Assembly: GCF_031801495.1 (NCBI RefSeq)
Contig: NZ_JAOEGC010000002.1
Span: forward strand, 1,922,001 to 1,986,000
From: Agrobacterium tumefaciens_K
GTDB lineage: Bacteria; Pseudomonadota; Alphaproteobacteria; Rhizobiales; Rhizobiaceae
Direction: 5' to 3'
Length of the DNA stretch: 64,000 bases
Part shown: piece after piece, positions 40,377-49,108 of the stretch
Layout of the letters: the number at the start of each line of letters is the position of its first letter
Numbering within the stretch: position 1 is the first letter of the stretch
Program-made: the position numbers and the translations under genes
The notes under the pieces: generated by a model
Database searches by the model: none
Told to the model about the DNA's origin: nothing
What the model saw: only the letters and a program-made list of their open reading frames with translations

Positions 40377-40736
40377 ATGAAAAAAGTGATTCTTTCGACC
40401 CTTGCCGCGCTCGTCGCCACCGGCAGCATCCTCGTATCCTATGGGCCGGTTGCCGCGCAGGAATATCGTCCGCGCTACGACCGTGGCGGCCCGCCTCCCC
40501 CGCCCTACCGGGAACACCGTGAACATCGCCGCCACAACGATGGCGCAGCCATTGCCGGTGGATTGGCAGCAGGTGTTATCGGCGGCCTCATCGGCGGCGC
40601 GATCGCCAACAACAGCGGACCGCGCTATTACGAGCCGCCACCGCCGCCGCGTCCACGCTGCTGGTACGAAGATCGCCGCGTTCCCAACTCCTATGACGGT
40701 GGTTGGCACATGGAAACCATGCGCGTCTGCAACTGA
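40377..40736 (+). CDS. exported glycine-zipper protein
   Basis: 119 aa. Signal peptide 1-27 (LAALVATGSILVSYGPVAAQ). A Pro/Arg/His-rich stretch follows, then a glycine-zipper helix GGLAAGVIGGLIGGAIA near 61-77, and a C-terminal part with Cys in RCWYEDRR and RVCN that could form a disulfide. Glycine-zipper envelope proteins of this size are common in rhizobia with unknown function. The ATG at 40377 has GGAG upstream and opens the signal peptide; the frame is open to 40335. Confidence 0.8.
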   Translation: MKKVILSTLAALVATGSILVSYGPVAAQEYRPRYDRGGPPPPPYREHREHRRHNDGAAIAGGLAAGVIGGLIGGAIANNSGPRYYEPPPPPRPRCWYEDRRVPNSYDGGWHMETMRVCN

Positions 40737-40951
40737 CCCGCACGTTACTGACCGGTCAGCCCAAGGCTGGCCGGCCCCCTCCCCGATAAAAATCACCCTC
40801 TCGCCAGCCATCACACCCCGCGCAAGTCCGAGGGAGGCGGTGCATTGAAGGCTCTACGCTGCCTGCAAAAGACCGACCGTAAGCCAGCCACTCGCACATA
40901 CCGGAGTGCCGAAAAACACGTGCTCAGATTCGCGAAGGGTAAAAGGATAAA

Positions 40952-41027
40952 TGGTGGGCCCGGAGGGACTCGAACCCCCAACCAAGCGGTTATGAGCCGC
41001 CGGCTCTAACCATTGAGCTACAGGCCC
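40952..41027 (-). tRNA. tRNA-Ile2 (anticodon CAT, lysidine-modified)
   Basis: 76 bases including an encoded CCA. The acceptor stem GGGCCTG / CGGGCCC, D arm, anticodon loop CTCATAA and T arm GGGGGTTCGAGTCCC all fold. The 1-72 pair is G-C, so it is not initiator tRNA. The segment around the anticodon (GGCTCATAACCGCTTGGT) matches the pattern of E. coli ileX/ileY and not that of elongator tRNA-Met, so C34 is expected to be changed to lysidine by TilS to read ATA. Confidence 0.9.
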
Positions 41028-41308
41028 TTTCGGAACAGCAGTCCGAAGCACCGGTTTCGCAATGGTTCAAAACCGGCGGGTCACGCTCTAACCCATATTT
41101 CTTGAGCCGACAAGCCATTCATGCTGTCGCAACAGAAGGTTGCCGTAATAGCTTCACAATCTCTGGCAATAGCTGGAGAATGTCGCGCAAAAGTCTGCAG
41201 CGGTTTTGTGAGAACGGCATACGACAAATAAAAAGCTGACGCGCGGGGAGCTGATCTGACAGACCGTGACGCGCTTCAGCGCAGAGACACGATCAACGAG
41301 GAAACATC

Positions 41309-42052
41309 ATGATGACAAAAACGGTCCGCCTTTTCGCCCTGACCGCGTTCACCGCAGCAACCATCATACCGCTTGCCGGCGCAGCGCTTGCGCAGGAAGC
41401 AGGCACGAAAGAAGCAACGATCAGCGTTTCTGGCGAAGGTCAGTCAGCAGTTGCACCGGATATGGCGATCCTGAGTTTCAGCGTCGTCAAGCAGGCGGAA
41501 ACCGCCGCTGCGGCCCTGTCGGAAAACTCGAAGGCGCTGTCTGAAGTTCTGAAGGCGCTGAAGGCGTCGGCCATCGAAGACCGCGATCTTCAGACCAGCA
41601 ATTTTTCCGTGCAGCCGCTTTACAAGCACTACGAGCCGAAGGATGGCGTCTACGTCGCCCCCGAAATCACCGGTTATCAGGTCAGCAACGGGTTGACGGT
41701 GCGTGTACGCGACCTCAAGAAACTGGGTGAAATCCTCGACACCTCGGTCAAGCTCGGCATCAACCAGGGCGGCGATATCTCCTTTACCAACGACAAGCCC
41801 GAAGCAACGGTGACGGAAGCCCGCAAACTGGCGGTCGCCGACGCGCTGGCAAAGGCAAAAACCCTGACCGAAGCAGCAGGGGTGAAACTCGGCCGCGTGA
41901 TTGAGATCACTGAAAACACACCCCGCCCGATGCCGATGCCCCAGGGCGCGATGCGCGCCTCGATGATGAAGGAAGCCGATAGCGTGCCGATCACATCCGG
42001 CGAAAACAACTACAGCGTGGTCGTCAACGTCACCTTCTCCCTCGAACAGTAA
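41309..42052 (+). CDS. SIMPL-domain (DUF541) periplasmic protein
   Basis: 247 aa. Signal peptide 1-29 (TAATIIPLAGAALAQ). The rest is the SIMPL/DUF541 domain: ATISVSGEGQSAVAPDMAIL near 36, NFSVQPLY near 96, VSNGLTVRVRDLKKLGEILD near 127, and EARKLAVADALAKAKTLTEAAGVKLG near 174. Members such as BP26/Omp28 of Brucella form channel-like oligomers in the periplasm; others respond to oxidative stress. Ribosome binding site GAGGAAA. A terminator follows. Confidence 0.88.
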   Translation: MMTKTVRLFALTAFTAATIIPLAGAALAQEAGTKEATISVSGEGQSAVAPDMAILSFSVVKQAETAAAALSENSKALSEVLKALKASAIEDRDLQTSNFSVQPLYKHYEPKDGVYVAPEITGYQVSNGLTVRVRDLKKLGEILDTSVKLGINQGGDISFTNDKPEATVTEARKLAVADALAKAKTLTEAAGVKLGRVIEITENTPRPMPMPQGAMRASMMKEADSVPITSGENNYSVVVNVTFSLEQ

Positions 42053-42083
42053 TAGGGACGTCTGCTCCGGCAAAGTGAAACCG

Positions 42084-42112
42084 AAAGGAGGCGCCTGTCG
42101 CCTCCCTTTTTT
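42084..42112 (+). terminator. terminator of the SIMPL gene
   Basis: Stem AAAGGAGGCG / CGCCTCC with a 5-base loop followed by CTTTTTT. Confidence 0.8.
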
Positions 42113-42148
42113 ATGGCTCCACGCATGCCGTATATCCACGAACGGAAA

Positions 42149-42179
42149 CGCCCCGCCTGACATTTTGCCAGACGGGGCG
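42149..42179. terminator. hairpin after the small exported protein gene
   Basis: CGCCCCG / CGGGGCG outer stem with further pairing inside. No clear T-run on the minus strand, so it may be a weak terminator or an mRNA-stabilising stem. Confidence 0.45.
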
Positions 42180-42247
42180 ATCCATTTGATCCGCATGAGG
42201 GGGACGGGGATGGTTCTGCGGATCAATTCCTCATGAACGGCGCCGGA

Positions 42248-42589
42248 TTAGCGGCGGATAACCGGGCAACCACGCTCATTGGCGAATACCACGCGATCAC
42301 GGCCGTGGCGGTCGAAACCGGCGACAACGACGCGACGCGGCGACATATCGACAACGCGAGCACGGCGCAGGCCCATGCGGTTTGCCTTTTCTTCCGCAAG
42401 CCATGGTGCGCAACCGCGACGCGGGCCATCCGGACGGCCCCATCCATGACGCGCATCGCCGTGGTAGCCGTCACGAACCTGAATACTAAACTGCACATCA
42501 GGACCAGCCGATGCGACCGAGGCCGTTGCGGAAATTCCACCGAAGGCGATAAGCGCTGCAAGACCGGCTTTCGTAAAAGTGCTGAACAT
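42248..42589 (-). CDS. small exported basic protein, hypothetical
   Basis: 113 aa. Signal peptide 1-28 (AALIAFGGISATASVASAG). The mature part is Arg-rich with a repeated-looking core (ANRMGLRRARVVDMSPRRVVVAGFDRHGRD) and two Cys (RRGCAPW, RGCPVIR) that may bond. Rhizobial genomes carry similar small secreted proteins without known function. It is likely periplasmic. No operon partner: YjbQ lies 147 bases upstream on the same strand. Confidence 0.75.
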   Translation of the reverse strand: MFSTFTKAGLAALIAFGGISATASVASAGPDVQFSIQVRDGYHGDARHGWGRPDGPRRGCAPWLAEEKANRMGLRRARVVDMSPRRVVVAGFDRHGRDRVVFANERGCPVIRR

Positions 42590-42735
42590 GATTCACTCCG
42601 TTTCGCTTTTCCGCCGACAGATAACCTGTCCAGCGATTGAGGAGACAATAGGATCCAGCGCCTGAACGGAGTCAGAACCGCATATTCAGCGAAGGTTCAT
42701 GGTTGCCGCAGGAGTTGTGAGCGAAGCAGCGGCAC

Positions 42736-43158
42736 CTATGGAGAAAGGTGAAGTACGATTTCGCGGCGATGCGGCTGATCGCGATGTTCAAAAAGATAAA
42801 GCCCCTGCCAGGTACCAAGTATCGGCTTCCCATCGCTGACGGGTATCCCGATCGAAACGGCTGTCAGAGCCGCCTTGATATGCGCTGGCATGTCGTCTGG
42901 CCCCTCCAGCGTGTGACTGACCCAGCGCATCGACGCATCGCTTGAAGGCGGAACGAGACGGCTGAAAAATAACCTCAGATCCCGTTTCACATCCGGATCG
43001 GCATTTTCCTGAATCAGCAGCGAACAGGATGTGTGCCGAACGAACACGGTCAACAGCCCCTCGTCCATGCCGCTTTCACTGACGAACCGTCTAGCCTCTG
43101 CGGTGAACTCGTACAGCCCCTGCCCTTTCGTAAGAATAGTCGTCTTCTTTTGAGGCAC
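42736..43158 (-). CDS. YjbQ / UPF0047 family protein
   Basis: 140 aa, cytosolic trimeric beta fold. FVRHTSCSLLIQENADPDVKRDL near 39, MPAHIKAAL near 90 and GTWQGLYLFEHRD near 116 are the family signatures; the His and Glu residues form a metal site. Homologues can replace thiamine-phosphate synthase weakly, and the true role is open. Single gene, divergent from the bacteriophytochrome region. Confidence 0.88.
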   Translation of the reverse strand: MPQKKTTILTKGQGLYEFTAEARRFVSESGMDEGLLTVFVRHTSCSLLIQENADPDVKRDLRLFFSRLVPPSSDASMRWVSHTLEGPDDMPAHIKAALTAVSIGIPVSDGKPILGTWQGLYLFEHRDQPHRREIVLHLSP

Positions 43159-43304
43159 ATTATTTCCTTCATATATCGGGAACCAAACACACGTTAAGGA
43201 CGTTACATCCCATTATTTGGGGGTAGACCACCATCGGCACGTCTGTAATCGCGGGATAAGCCATCCGGCAAGCAGGCGTGTTGCATAAAGGGGAAGGACA
43301 ACAG

Positions 43305-43388
43305 ATGCTCATGAATGATAAAATCCCCTCCCCTGGAGAACGGGTTCAGTCTTTGTATCCGGCAACGAAAACGGATGCGAAAGACTGA
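43305..43388 (+). CDS. 27-aa upstream frame of the bacteriophytochrome gene (candidate)
   Basis: Frame starting MLMNDKIPSPGERVQSLYPA and ending ATKTDAKD-stop, with GGGAAGGA six bases before the ATG. Its TGA ends three bases before the phytochrome ATG at 43392. The phytochrome start itself has only a weak purine site, so ribosomes finishing this frame could restart on the phytochrome gene. The peptide is hydrophilic with no recognised motif. It could be chance. Confidence 0.45.
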   Translation: MLMNDKIPSPGERVQSLYPATKTDAKD

Positions 43389-43391
43389 CAT

Positions 43392-45947
43392 ATGGCATCC
43401 ACGGATTATCAGGTCGATCTGACGAACTGCGACAAAGAACCCATCCACATTCCCGGTTATATTCAGCCGCATGGCTGTCTGATCGCCTTCGACACTGCCA
43501 TGCGGGTCACGCTTCGGCACTCGGAAAATTGCGCCGAGATGCTGGGCCTCGAAGGAAACATCAATGGCAGGTCCGCGGAAGAGGTGCTTGGTGCAAAGCT
43601 CACGCATGATCTGCGCAATGCACTCACGGTAACGGGCAGATCCATCCGCCCGTCGCTGCTGCCCGGCATCAAGACCAGCAGCGGGAAAATCTTCGATATT
43701 GCACTTCACCGGCACAAGTCGGTCACGATCGTGGAATTCGAGCCGTCACGCTCCGAAGCCCAGCCGCTCGGCACGGCCCGCAAGATGGTAGACCGAATTC
43801 GCGAGGCCGACAGTGTCGACAGTCTTATATCAAGAACAGCACGACTGATAAAGGCGACGCTCGGTTATGACCGGGTGATGATCTACCGCTTCGAGGAAGA
43901 CGGCTCCGGAAAGGTTGTTTCGGAGGCCAAGCAACCCGAGCTTGAAAGCTTCCTCGGCCAGTACTTTCCCGCCAGCGATATCCCTCAGCAGGCGCGAACC
44001 CTCTACCTCAAGAACACGCTGCGCATCATTTCCGATGCGCGGGGTACTCGTGTTCCCGTTCTTCCGGCGCTCGATGCGTCAGGGGAGCCGCTTGACCTCT
44101 CCTTCGCCCATCTGCGCAGCGTTTCTCCAATTCACCTGGAATATCTGCGCAACATGGGTGTCGCGGCCTCCATGTCCATTTCCGTTATCGTGGACGGTGC
44201 CTTATGGGGGCTGATTGCCTGCCATCACTATTCGCCGCGCATCCTGTCCATGCAGGTCAGGATTGCCGCAGAAATGTTCGGCGAATTCTTCTCCATGCAT
44301 CTCCAGGTTCTCAAGCAGAAGCGGCGCCTGAATACGGTCAATCAGGCCCATGGCGCGCTGGACCGTTTTCTGCGCCTTGCCGCTCACCACTCCAATATCG
44401 AGGAGCTGCTGGTCGATAGCTTTCAGGATTTCTCCGACCTCATGCCTTGCGATGGCGTCGGGCTGTGGGTGAATGAAAACTGGCACGGCCACGGCAGCGT
44501 TCCACCGGACAATGCCATTCCCCGCCTCGCCCGCTTCGTTTCTTCCGTCGCAGAAAACAAGGTCTGGGCAACCCACGCCCTTTCACAGGCAATACCCGAA
44601 GCGGAACCCTATGCACATCTTGCCGCCGGGGTGCTGGCGATCCCGCTTTCGCAGGTCAAGAACGACTATCTCCTGTTTTTCCGCAAGGAAATCGTCCAGA
44701 CGCTGAACTGGGCGGGCAACCCGGAAAAATCCTATGAAACGGGACCGATGGGCGACCGTCTGACCCCGCGCAAGAGCTTTGCCATCTGGAAGGAAACGGT
44801 CAGTCTACAGGCGCAACCATGGTCAGAATCGGACCGGGAAATTGCCGAGGCGGCAAGGATCGCGCTGGTCGAGGTTGCTTTCCAGCACAGCGAACTGATG
44901 GCGGGCGAACGCGACAGGGCCGAAGTGCGCCAGCGCATGCTGAACGAGGAGCTGAACCACCGCGTCAAGAACATTCTGGCGATCATCAAGTCGCTCGTAG
45001 GCAATCCCTCACAGGACGGCAAGACGCTGCAGGAATATGTCGCGGCCCTCAAAGGCCGCATTCAGGCATTGTCCTTCGCCCACGACCAGATCATCCGCGG
45101 TGAAGGTGGCGGTGCTCTTCGCGACCTGCTGGAAGCGGAACTCACGCCACATCGCTCTCCGGCGACCGTCGTGTTGCTGAACGGTCCCGAGATCACGCTG
45201 GATTCCCGCGCGTTCTCGGTGATGGCGCTCGTTCTCCACGAACTGGCAACGAATGCGGCCAAATATGGGGCGCTTTCTCCGCACAACGGCAACCGCCTGG
45301 AAATAAGCTGGGAAATGGACGGCAACCATGATTGCCGCATTCTGTGGCGTGAAACATTGTCCGGCCCCTTGGCCGCGCCATCGCGTGCCGGGTTCGGCAC
45401 GGCACTCATCAGCCGCAGCATTCCCTATGATCTTGGCGGGCGCAGCAGCATCCGCTACCACCTGGACGGGCTTGAGGCTGAGCTGATCCTGCCTGCACGC
45501 AACATATCCGTGAAAATGTCCTCTCTGTCACCGCCGACAAGGAGTGAAATATCCGGTTCGAGGAAAATCCATGATCGGGAGGAAGCATTGAAAATACTGC
45601 TTGTGGAAGACCAGATGCTGATTGCCATGGATGTCGAGAACATGCTCGAAAACAACGGCATCGAACGCATCGAAACTGCAACGTCATCGGCAATGGCCAT
45701 CGAAAAGCTGAAAGCCTATCTGCCGGATATCGCCATCCTGGATATCAACCTCGGCTCGGACACATCCATTCCCGTGGCCAAGGAACTGCACAGGCGCGGA
45801 ATCCCCTTCATGTTTGCAACCGGTTATGCCGATGGCGTCATGGTGCCGGAAGAATTCTCCAGCGCTCCGATCATCCGCAAGCCCTATGACGAGGACGCCC
45901 TGATGTCCGGCATTGGTCTGTTGATCGACAGCATGGAAAGAGCCTGA
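43392..45947 (+). CDS. bathy-type bacteriophytochrome HWE histidine kinase with receiver domain (Agp2-like)
   Basis: 851 aa, cytosolic light sensor that binds biliverdin. Cys13 near the N-terminus (TNCDKEP) is the chromophore attachment site. PAS 20-120, GAF 140-300 with PASDIP and YLRNMGV motifs, PHY 310-500 with PRKSF of the tongue. HWE-type kinase from LNHRVKNI (phospho-acceptor His about 523) to FGTALISRSI. A C-terminal receiver domain (730-850) has phospho-acceptor Asp784 in AILDINLGSD. The order and N-terminal sequence agree with my memory of Agrobacterium Agp2, which has a far-red-absorbing dark state. No bilin-making heme oxygenase gene is next to it. Confidence 0.93.
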   Translation: MASTDYQVDLTNCDKEPIHIPGYIQPHGCLIAFDTAMRVTLRHSENCAEMLGLEGNINGRSAEEVLGAKLTHDLRNALTVTGRSIRPSLLPGIKTSSGKIFDIALHRHKSVTIVEFEPSRSEAQPLGTARKMVDRIREADSVDSLISRTARLIKATLGYDRVMIYRFEEDGSGKVVSEAKQPELESFLGQYFPASDIPQQARTLYLKNTLRIISDARGTRVPVLPALDASGEPLDLSFAHLRSVSPIHLEYLRNMGVAASMSISVIVDGALWGLIACHHYSPRILSMQVRIAAEMFGEFFSMHLQVLKQKRRLNTVNQAHGALDRFLRLAAHHSNIEELLVDSFQDFSDLMPCDGVGLWVNENWHGHGSVPPDNAIPRLARFVSSVAENKVWATHALSQAIPEAEPYAHLAAGVLAIPLSQVKNDYLLFFRKEIVQTLNWAGNPEKSYETGPMGDRLTPRKSFAIWKETVSLQAQPWSESDREIAEAARIALVEVAFQHSELMAGERDRAEVRQRMLNEELNHRVKNILAIIKSLVGNPSQDGKTLQEYVAALKGRIQALSFAHDQIIRGEGGGALRDLLEAELTPHRSPATVVLLNGPEITLDSRAFSVMALVLHELATNAAKYGALSPHNGNRLEISWEMDGNHDCRILWRETLSGPLAAPSRAGFGTALISRSIPYDLGGRSSIRYHLDGLEAELILPARNISVKMSSLSPPTRSEISGSRKIHDREEALKILLVEDQMLIAMDVENMLENNGIERIETATSSAMAIEKLKAYLPDIAILDINLGSDTSIPVAKELHRRGIPFMFATGYADGVMVPEEFSSAPIIRKPYDEDALMSGIGLLIDSMERA

Positions 45948-45959
45948 ACAGAAGGGGCA

Positions 45960-46931
45960 TCAGCGCAGTGCGGCCAGCCCTCGCTTTGCCGCATCGGCTT
46001 TTGTAACGGCGCCACCGATTTTGAAGCGAAAGGCTGTCACGGCGTAGTTTTCAACGTCGACTTCGCACTGGAACGAAATATCGTGCCACTGACTGCCGAC
46101 ATTGAAAGCGCCGCCCGTCGCGTCGAGCCTGTTGTCTGAAATCAGGCCACCTTTATCCGAAAAGGGCACCATGCCCTGCAGCGCAAACCCGGCGTTCTGA
46201 ACCTGCGCGATCGCCTCGCTGCTGCAAAGCTGTACGATGCGTCGCCTCGGCGGCAACTCTCCGAACATATGCCGCCTTTGCGCTGGCGATAACATCGTTG
46301 AAGACAAGACGCTCTTTGCCGCCGGAAGCTTCTCGGCATTCTGCCTGGCAGCGTCGTCGGCAGGCTTGTCTTCCACGGGTTTCGGCTCCGGCACCGGTGG
46401 CTTTTCCGGCGGCGCATCTTCGGTCGGCGCGAGGGATGCGGCGATCTCGCCATCCTCAGACTGGGACGCCAGATCGCTGTTCCGGGCCTCTTCGGTCTTC
46501 TCCTCGGTGGCGGGCTTCGGCGGTGTTTCTGGCTCCGCGTCCGCCTTCTCCGGCTCCTCGACCTTGCCGGGTTTATCGACCGGATCGTTTTGCGCCTCCT
46601 CCGGCCGCATCGCAATCGACGGCAGGGTCGGCATCAGCGGTGGCGATTGAGGCGTCTCTTCGGCGGCAGGTTGCGGTGGCGGTGGCTGAGGCTCTTCCTT
46701 GGCCTGTTCCTCCGTAGCTTGCTGCTGCCCCTCCGGCTTTTCCTCGCCCGCTTTCTGCTCTTCAGGCGGCGGAACGAGATCGACGCTGATACTTTCCGGC
46801 TCCTGCGGTTCGGCCATCCGTTCAGGCAACTGAAAAAAGAAAGCTCCGACCACAAGCAGATGCAGCAGCACGGAGGCAGGTATTGCCCACCCCCCTACCC
46901 GCCTTTTGCTTGCTGGCACATTCTCTTGCAT
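45960..46931 (-). CDS. DUF930 protein with TonB-like N-terminus
   Basis: 323 aa. One membrane segment at 15-34 (IPASVLLHLLVVGAFFFQL), as in TonB/TolA-type proteins, then about 180 residues rich in Pro, Glu and Lys (40-215) that would span the periplasm, then a DUF930 domain (about 220-323; PAQRRHMFGELPPRRRIVQLCSSEAIAQ) with Cys residues near 246 and 298. The architecture suggests an inner-membrane anchor reaching toward the cell wall or outer membrane, though no ExbB/ExbD genes are present. Function unknown. Confidence 0.8.
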   Translation of the reverse strand: MQENVPASKRRVGGWAIPASVLLHLLVVGAFFFQLPERMAEPQEPESISVDLVPPPEEQKAGEEKPEGQQQATEEQAKEEPQPPPPQPAAEETPQSPPLMPTLPSIAMRPEEAQNDPVDKPGKVEEPEKADAEPETPPKPATEEKTEEARNSDLASQSEDGEIAASLAPTEDAPPEKPPVPEPKPVEDKPADDAARQNAEKLPAAKSVLSSTMLSPAQRRHMFGELPPRRRIVQLCSSEAIAQVQNAGFALQGMVPFSDKGGLISDNRLDATGGAFNVGSQWHDISFQCEVDVENYAVTAFRFKIGGAVTKADAAKRGLAALR

Positions 46932-46998
46932 CGCTCACGCCCGAATCCTGTACGGCCTTACACATAAGCCTTGTCACGAAGTTCGCCAGTGCGCGAAA

Positions 46999-47034
46999 CA
47001 AAAAACCCGGCCAGACACTCTGACCGGGTTCAAT
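46999..47034 (-). terminator. terminator of rpoD
   Basis: Stem AACCCGG / CCGGGTT with a 13-base loop; six T follow on the minus strand. 20 bases after the rpoD stop. Confidence 0.8.
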
Positions 47035-47053
47035 TTCACGGGAAGCGAAACGC

Positions 47054-49108
47054 TTAGCTGTCGAGGAACGACCGCAGCTTGCGCGAGCGGCTCGGATGCT
47101 TCAGCTTACGCAACGCCTTCGCCTCGATCTGACGGATACGTTCGCGGGTAACCGAGAACTGCTGGCCGACTTCTTCGAGCGTATGGTCGGTGTTCATGCC
47201 GATACCGAAGCGCATGCGCAGCACGCGCTCTTCGCGCGGCGTCAACGATGCTAGAACGCGGGTCGTCGTCTCACGCAGGTTCGCCTGAATGGCGGCGTCG
47301 ATCGGCAGAAGCGCATTCTTGTCCTCGATGAAGTCACCGAGATGCGAATCCTCTTCGTCACCCACAGGCGTTTCGAGCGAGATCGGCTCCTTGGCGATCT
47401 TCAGGACCTTGCGGACCTTTTCGAGCGGCATTGCGAGCTTTTCGGCCAGTTCTTCCGGCGTCGGCTCGCGACCGATCTCGTGCAGCATCTGGCGCGAGGT
47501 ACGAACGATCTTGTTGATCGTTTCGATCATGTGCACCGGGATACGGATCGTGCGGGCCTGGTCGGCAATCGAACGGGTGATCGCCTGTCTGATCCACCAT
47601 GTCGCGTAGGTCGAGAACTTGTAACCGCGACGATACTCGAACTTGTCGACGGCCTTCATCAGACCGATGTTGCCTTCCTGAATGAGATCGAGGAACTGCA
47701 GACCACGGTTGGTGTATTTCTTGGCAATCGAGATCACGAGACGCAGGTTGGCCTCGACCATTTCCTTCTTGGCGATACGGGCTTCACGTTCGCCCTTCTG
47801 CACCATGGAAACGATGCGACGGAATTCGGCGATGGAAATGCCGGTTTCGGTCGAGAGGTTCTGAATTTCCTGACGGATTTCCCGGATCGTGTTGCTTTCC
47901 TCGCGGGCGAATTCCTTCCAGCCGCGAGCAGCGAGATTGGCAATCGACTTCATCCAGTTCGGATCGAGTTCGGCACCGTGGTACTGCTCGAGGAAGCTGT
48001 CGCGCTTGACGCCGTAGGATTCGGCCAGACGCAGCAGACGGCCTTCGTTCTGCATCAGACGCTTGGAAATGTCGTAAAGCTGCTCGACAAGCGAGTCGAT
48101 ACGGTTCTGGTTCAGCGACAGCGACTTGACCGCCGTGATCAGCTGATCCTTCAGTTCCTTGTAGCGACGCTCCTGACCGGAAGACAGCGTACCCGTGCAG
48201 GCAAGACGCGCCTCGACCTGCTGATCCTGAAGCTTGCGCAGCTTCTTGTAGGTATCCGCAATGGTATCGAGCGTTTCCATGACCTGCGGACGCAGTTCGG
48301 CTTCCATCGCAGCGAGCGAAAGGTTCGACTCGTCGTCGTCCTCTTCTTCCTCTTCCGGCGGAAGACCGTCCCCACCGACGTCAGTCACGTCCTCATCACC
48401 GGACGGCGCACGCAACTTGCGTGTCTTTTCCTTCTCTTCGGCAGCCTTGCGGTCGGCTTCGATCTTTTCCGGACTCTGGAACTGCGGCGCAGCCTTGGCT
48501 TCCGGACCGGAATAGGTCGTTTCGAGATCGATGATCTCGCGCAGAAGCGTCGTGCCTTCGTTCAGTTCGTCGCGCCAGATGATCAGCGCCTGGAACGTCA
48601 GCGGGCTTTCGCACAGGCCCGATATCATCGTCTCGCGGCCGGCCTCGATGCGCTTTGCGATGGCGATTTCGCCTTCGCGCGACAGAAGCTCCACCGAACC
48701 CATTTCGCGCAGATACATGCGTACCGGGTCGTCGGTGCGGTCGGTCGGTTCTTTCTTCTTGGTCGTCGCAAGCGCGGTGCCGCCGGAAGGCGCCAGTTCG
48801 CCGCCTTCGGAATCGTCACTGTCGGAATCGTCGTCGCTGTCGTTGCTGCCAGCTTCTTCCGCTTCCTCATCCTCGATGACGTTGATGCCCATGTCGGACA
48901 ACATGGCCATGGTGTCTTCGATCTGCTCGGACGTCACCTCTTCCGAGGGAAGGACGGAGTTCAACTCGTCCATGGTCACATAGCCGCGCTTCTTGGCGGC
49001 CTTAATCATCTTCTTGACCGCGTCATCCGAAAGATCGAGAAGCGGACCGTCCGTCGCACCGTCGCGTTCGTTTTCTGCTTCTTCGTTTTCTTTGACTTTG
49101 GTTGCCAT
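47054..49108 (-). CDS. rpoD: RNA polymerase primary sigma factor (sigma-70)
   Basis: 684 aa. Region 1.1 near 20-75, an acidic linker near 85-115, region 1.2 (DPVRMYLREMGSVELLSREGE) near 126, a large non-conserved insertion rich in Glu/Asp near 200-270 as in other Alphaproteobacteria, region 2 (YKFSTYATWWIRQAITRSI) near 465, region 3 (IRIPVHMIETINK) and region 4 (EERVLRMRFGIGMNTDHTLEEVGQQFSVTRERIRQIEAKALRKLKHP) near 615-670, split here as family knowledge. Downstream of dnaG on the same strand but 393 bases away, so it probably has its own promoter. Confidence 0.97.
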   Translation of the reverse strand: MATKVKENEEAENERDGATDGPLLDLSDDAVKKMIKAAKKRGYVTMDELNSVLPSEEVTSEQIEDTMAMLSDMGINVIEDEEAEEAGSNDSDDDSDSDDSEGGELAPSGGTALATTKKKEPTDRTDDPVRMYLREMGSVELLSREGEIAIAKRIEAGRETMISGLCESPLTFQALIIWRDELNEGTTLLREIIDLETTYSGPEAKAAPQFQSPEKIEADRKAAEEKEKTRKLRAPSGDEDVTDVGGDGLPPEEEEEDDDESNLSLAAMEAELRPQVMETLDTIADTYKKLRKLQDQQVEARLACTGTLSSGQERRYKELKDQLITAVKSLSLNQNRIDSLVEQLYDISKRLMQNEGRLLRLAESYGVKRDSFLEQYHGAELDPNWMKSIANLAARGWKEFAREESNTIREIRQEIQNLSTETGISIAEFRRIVSMVQKGEREARIAKKEMVEANLRLVISIAKKYTNRGLQFLDLIQEGNIGLMKAVDKFEYRRGYKFSTYATWWIRQAITRSIADQARTIRIPVHMIETINKIVRTSRQMLHEIGREPTPEELAEKLAMPLEKVRKVLKIAKEPISLETPVGDEEDSHLGDFIEDKNALLPIDAAIQANLRETTTRVLASLTPREERVLRMRFGIGMNTDHTLEEVGQQFSVTRERIRQIEAKALRKLKHPSRSRKLRSFLDS

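Noticed and set aside
40952..41027. Reading the CAT-anticodon tRNA as elongator or initiator Met
   Set aside because: The 1-72 pair is G-C, unlike initiator, and the anticodon arm follows the ileX/ileY pattern.
40854..41051. Minus-strand frame of 65 codons
   Set aside because: Covers the tRNA-Ile2 gene on the same strand; the RNA gene explains the sequence.
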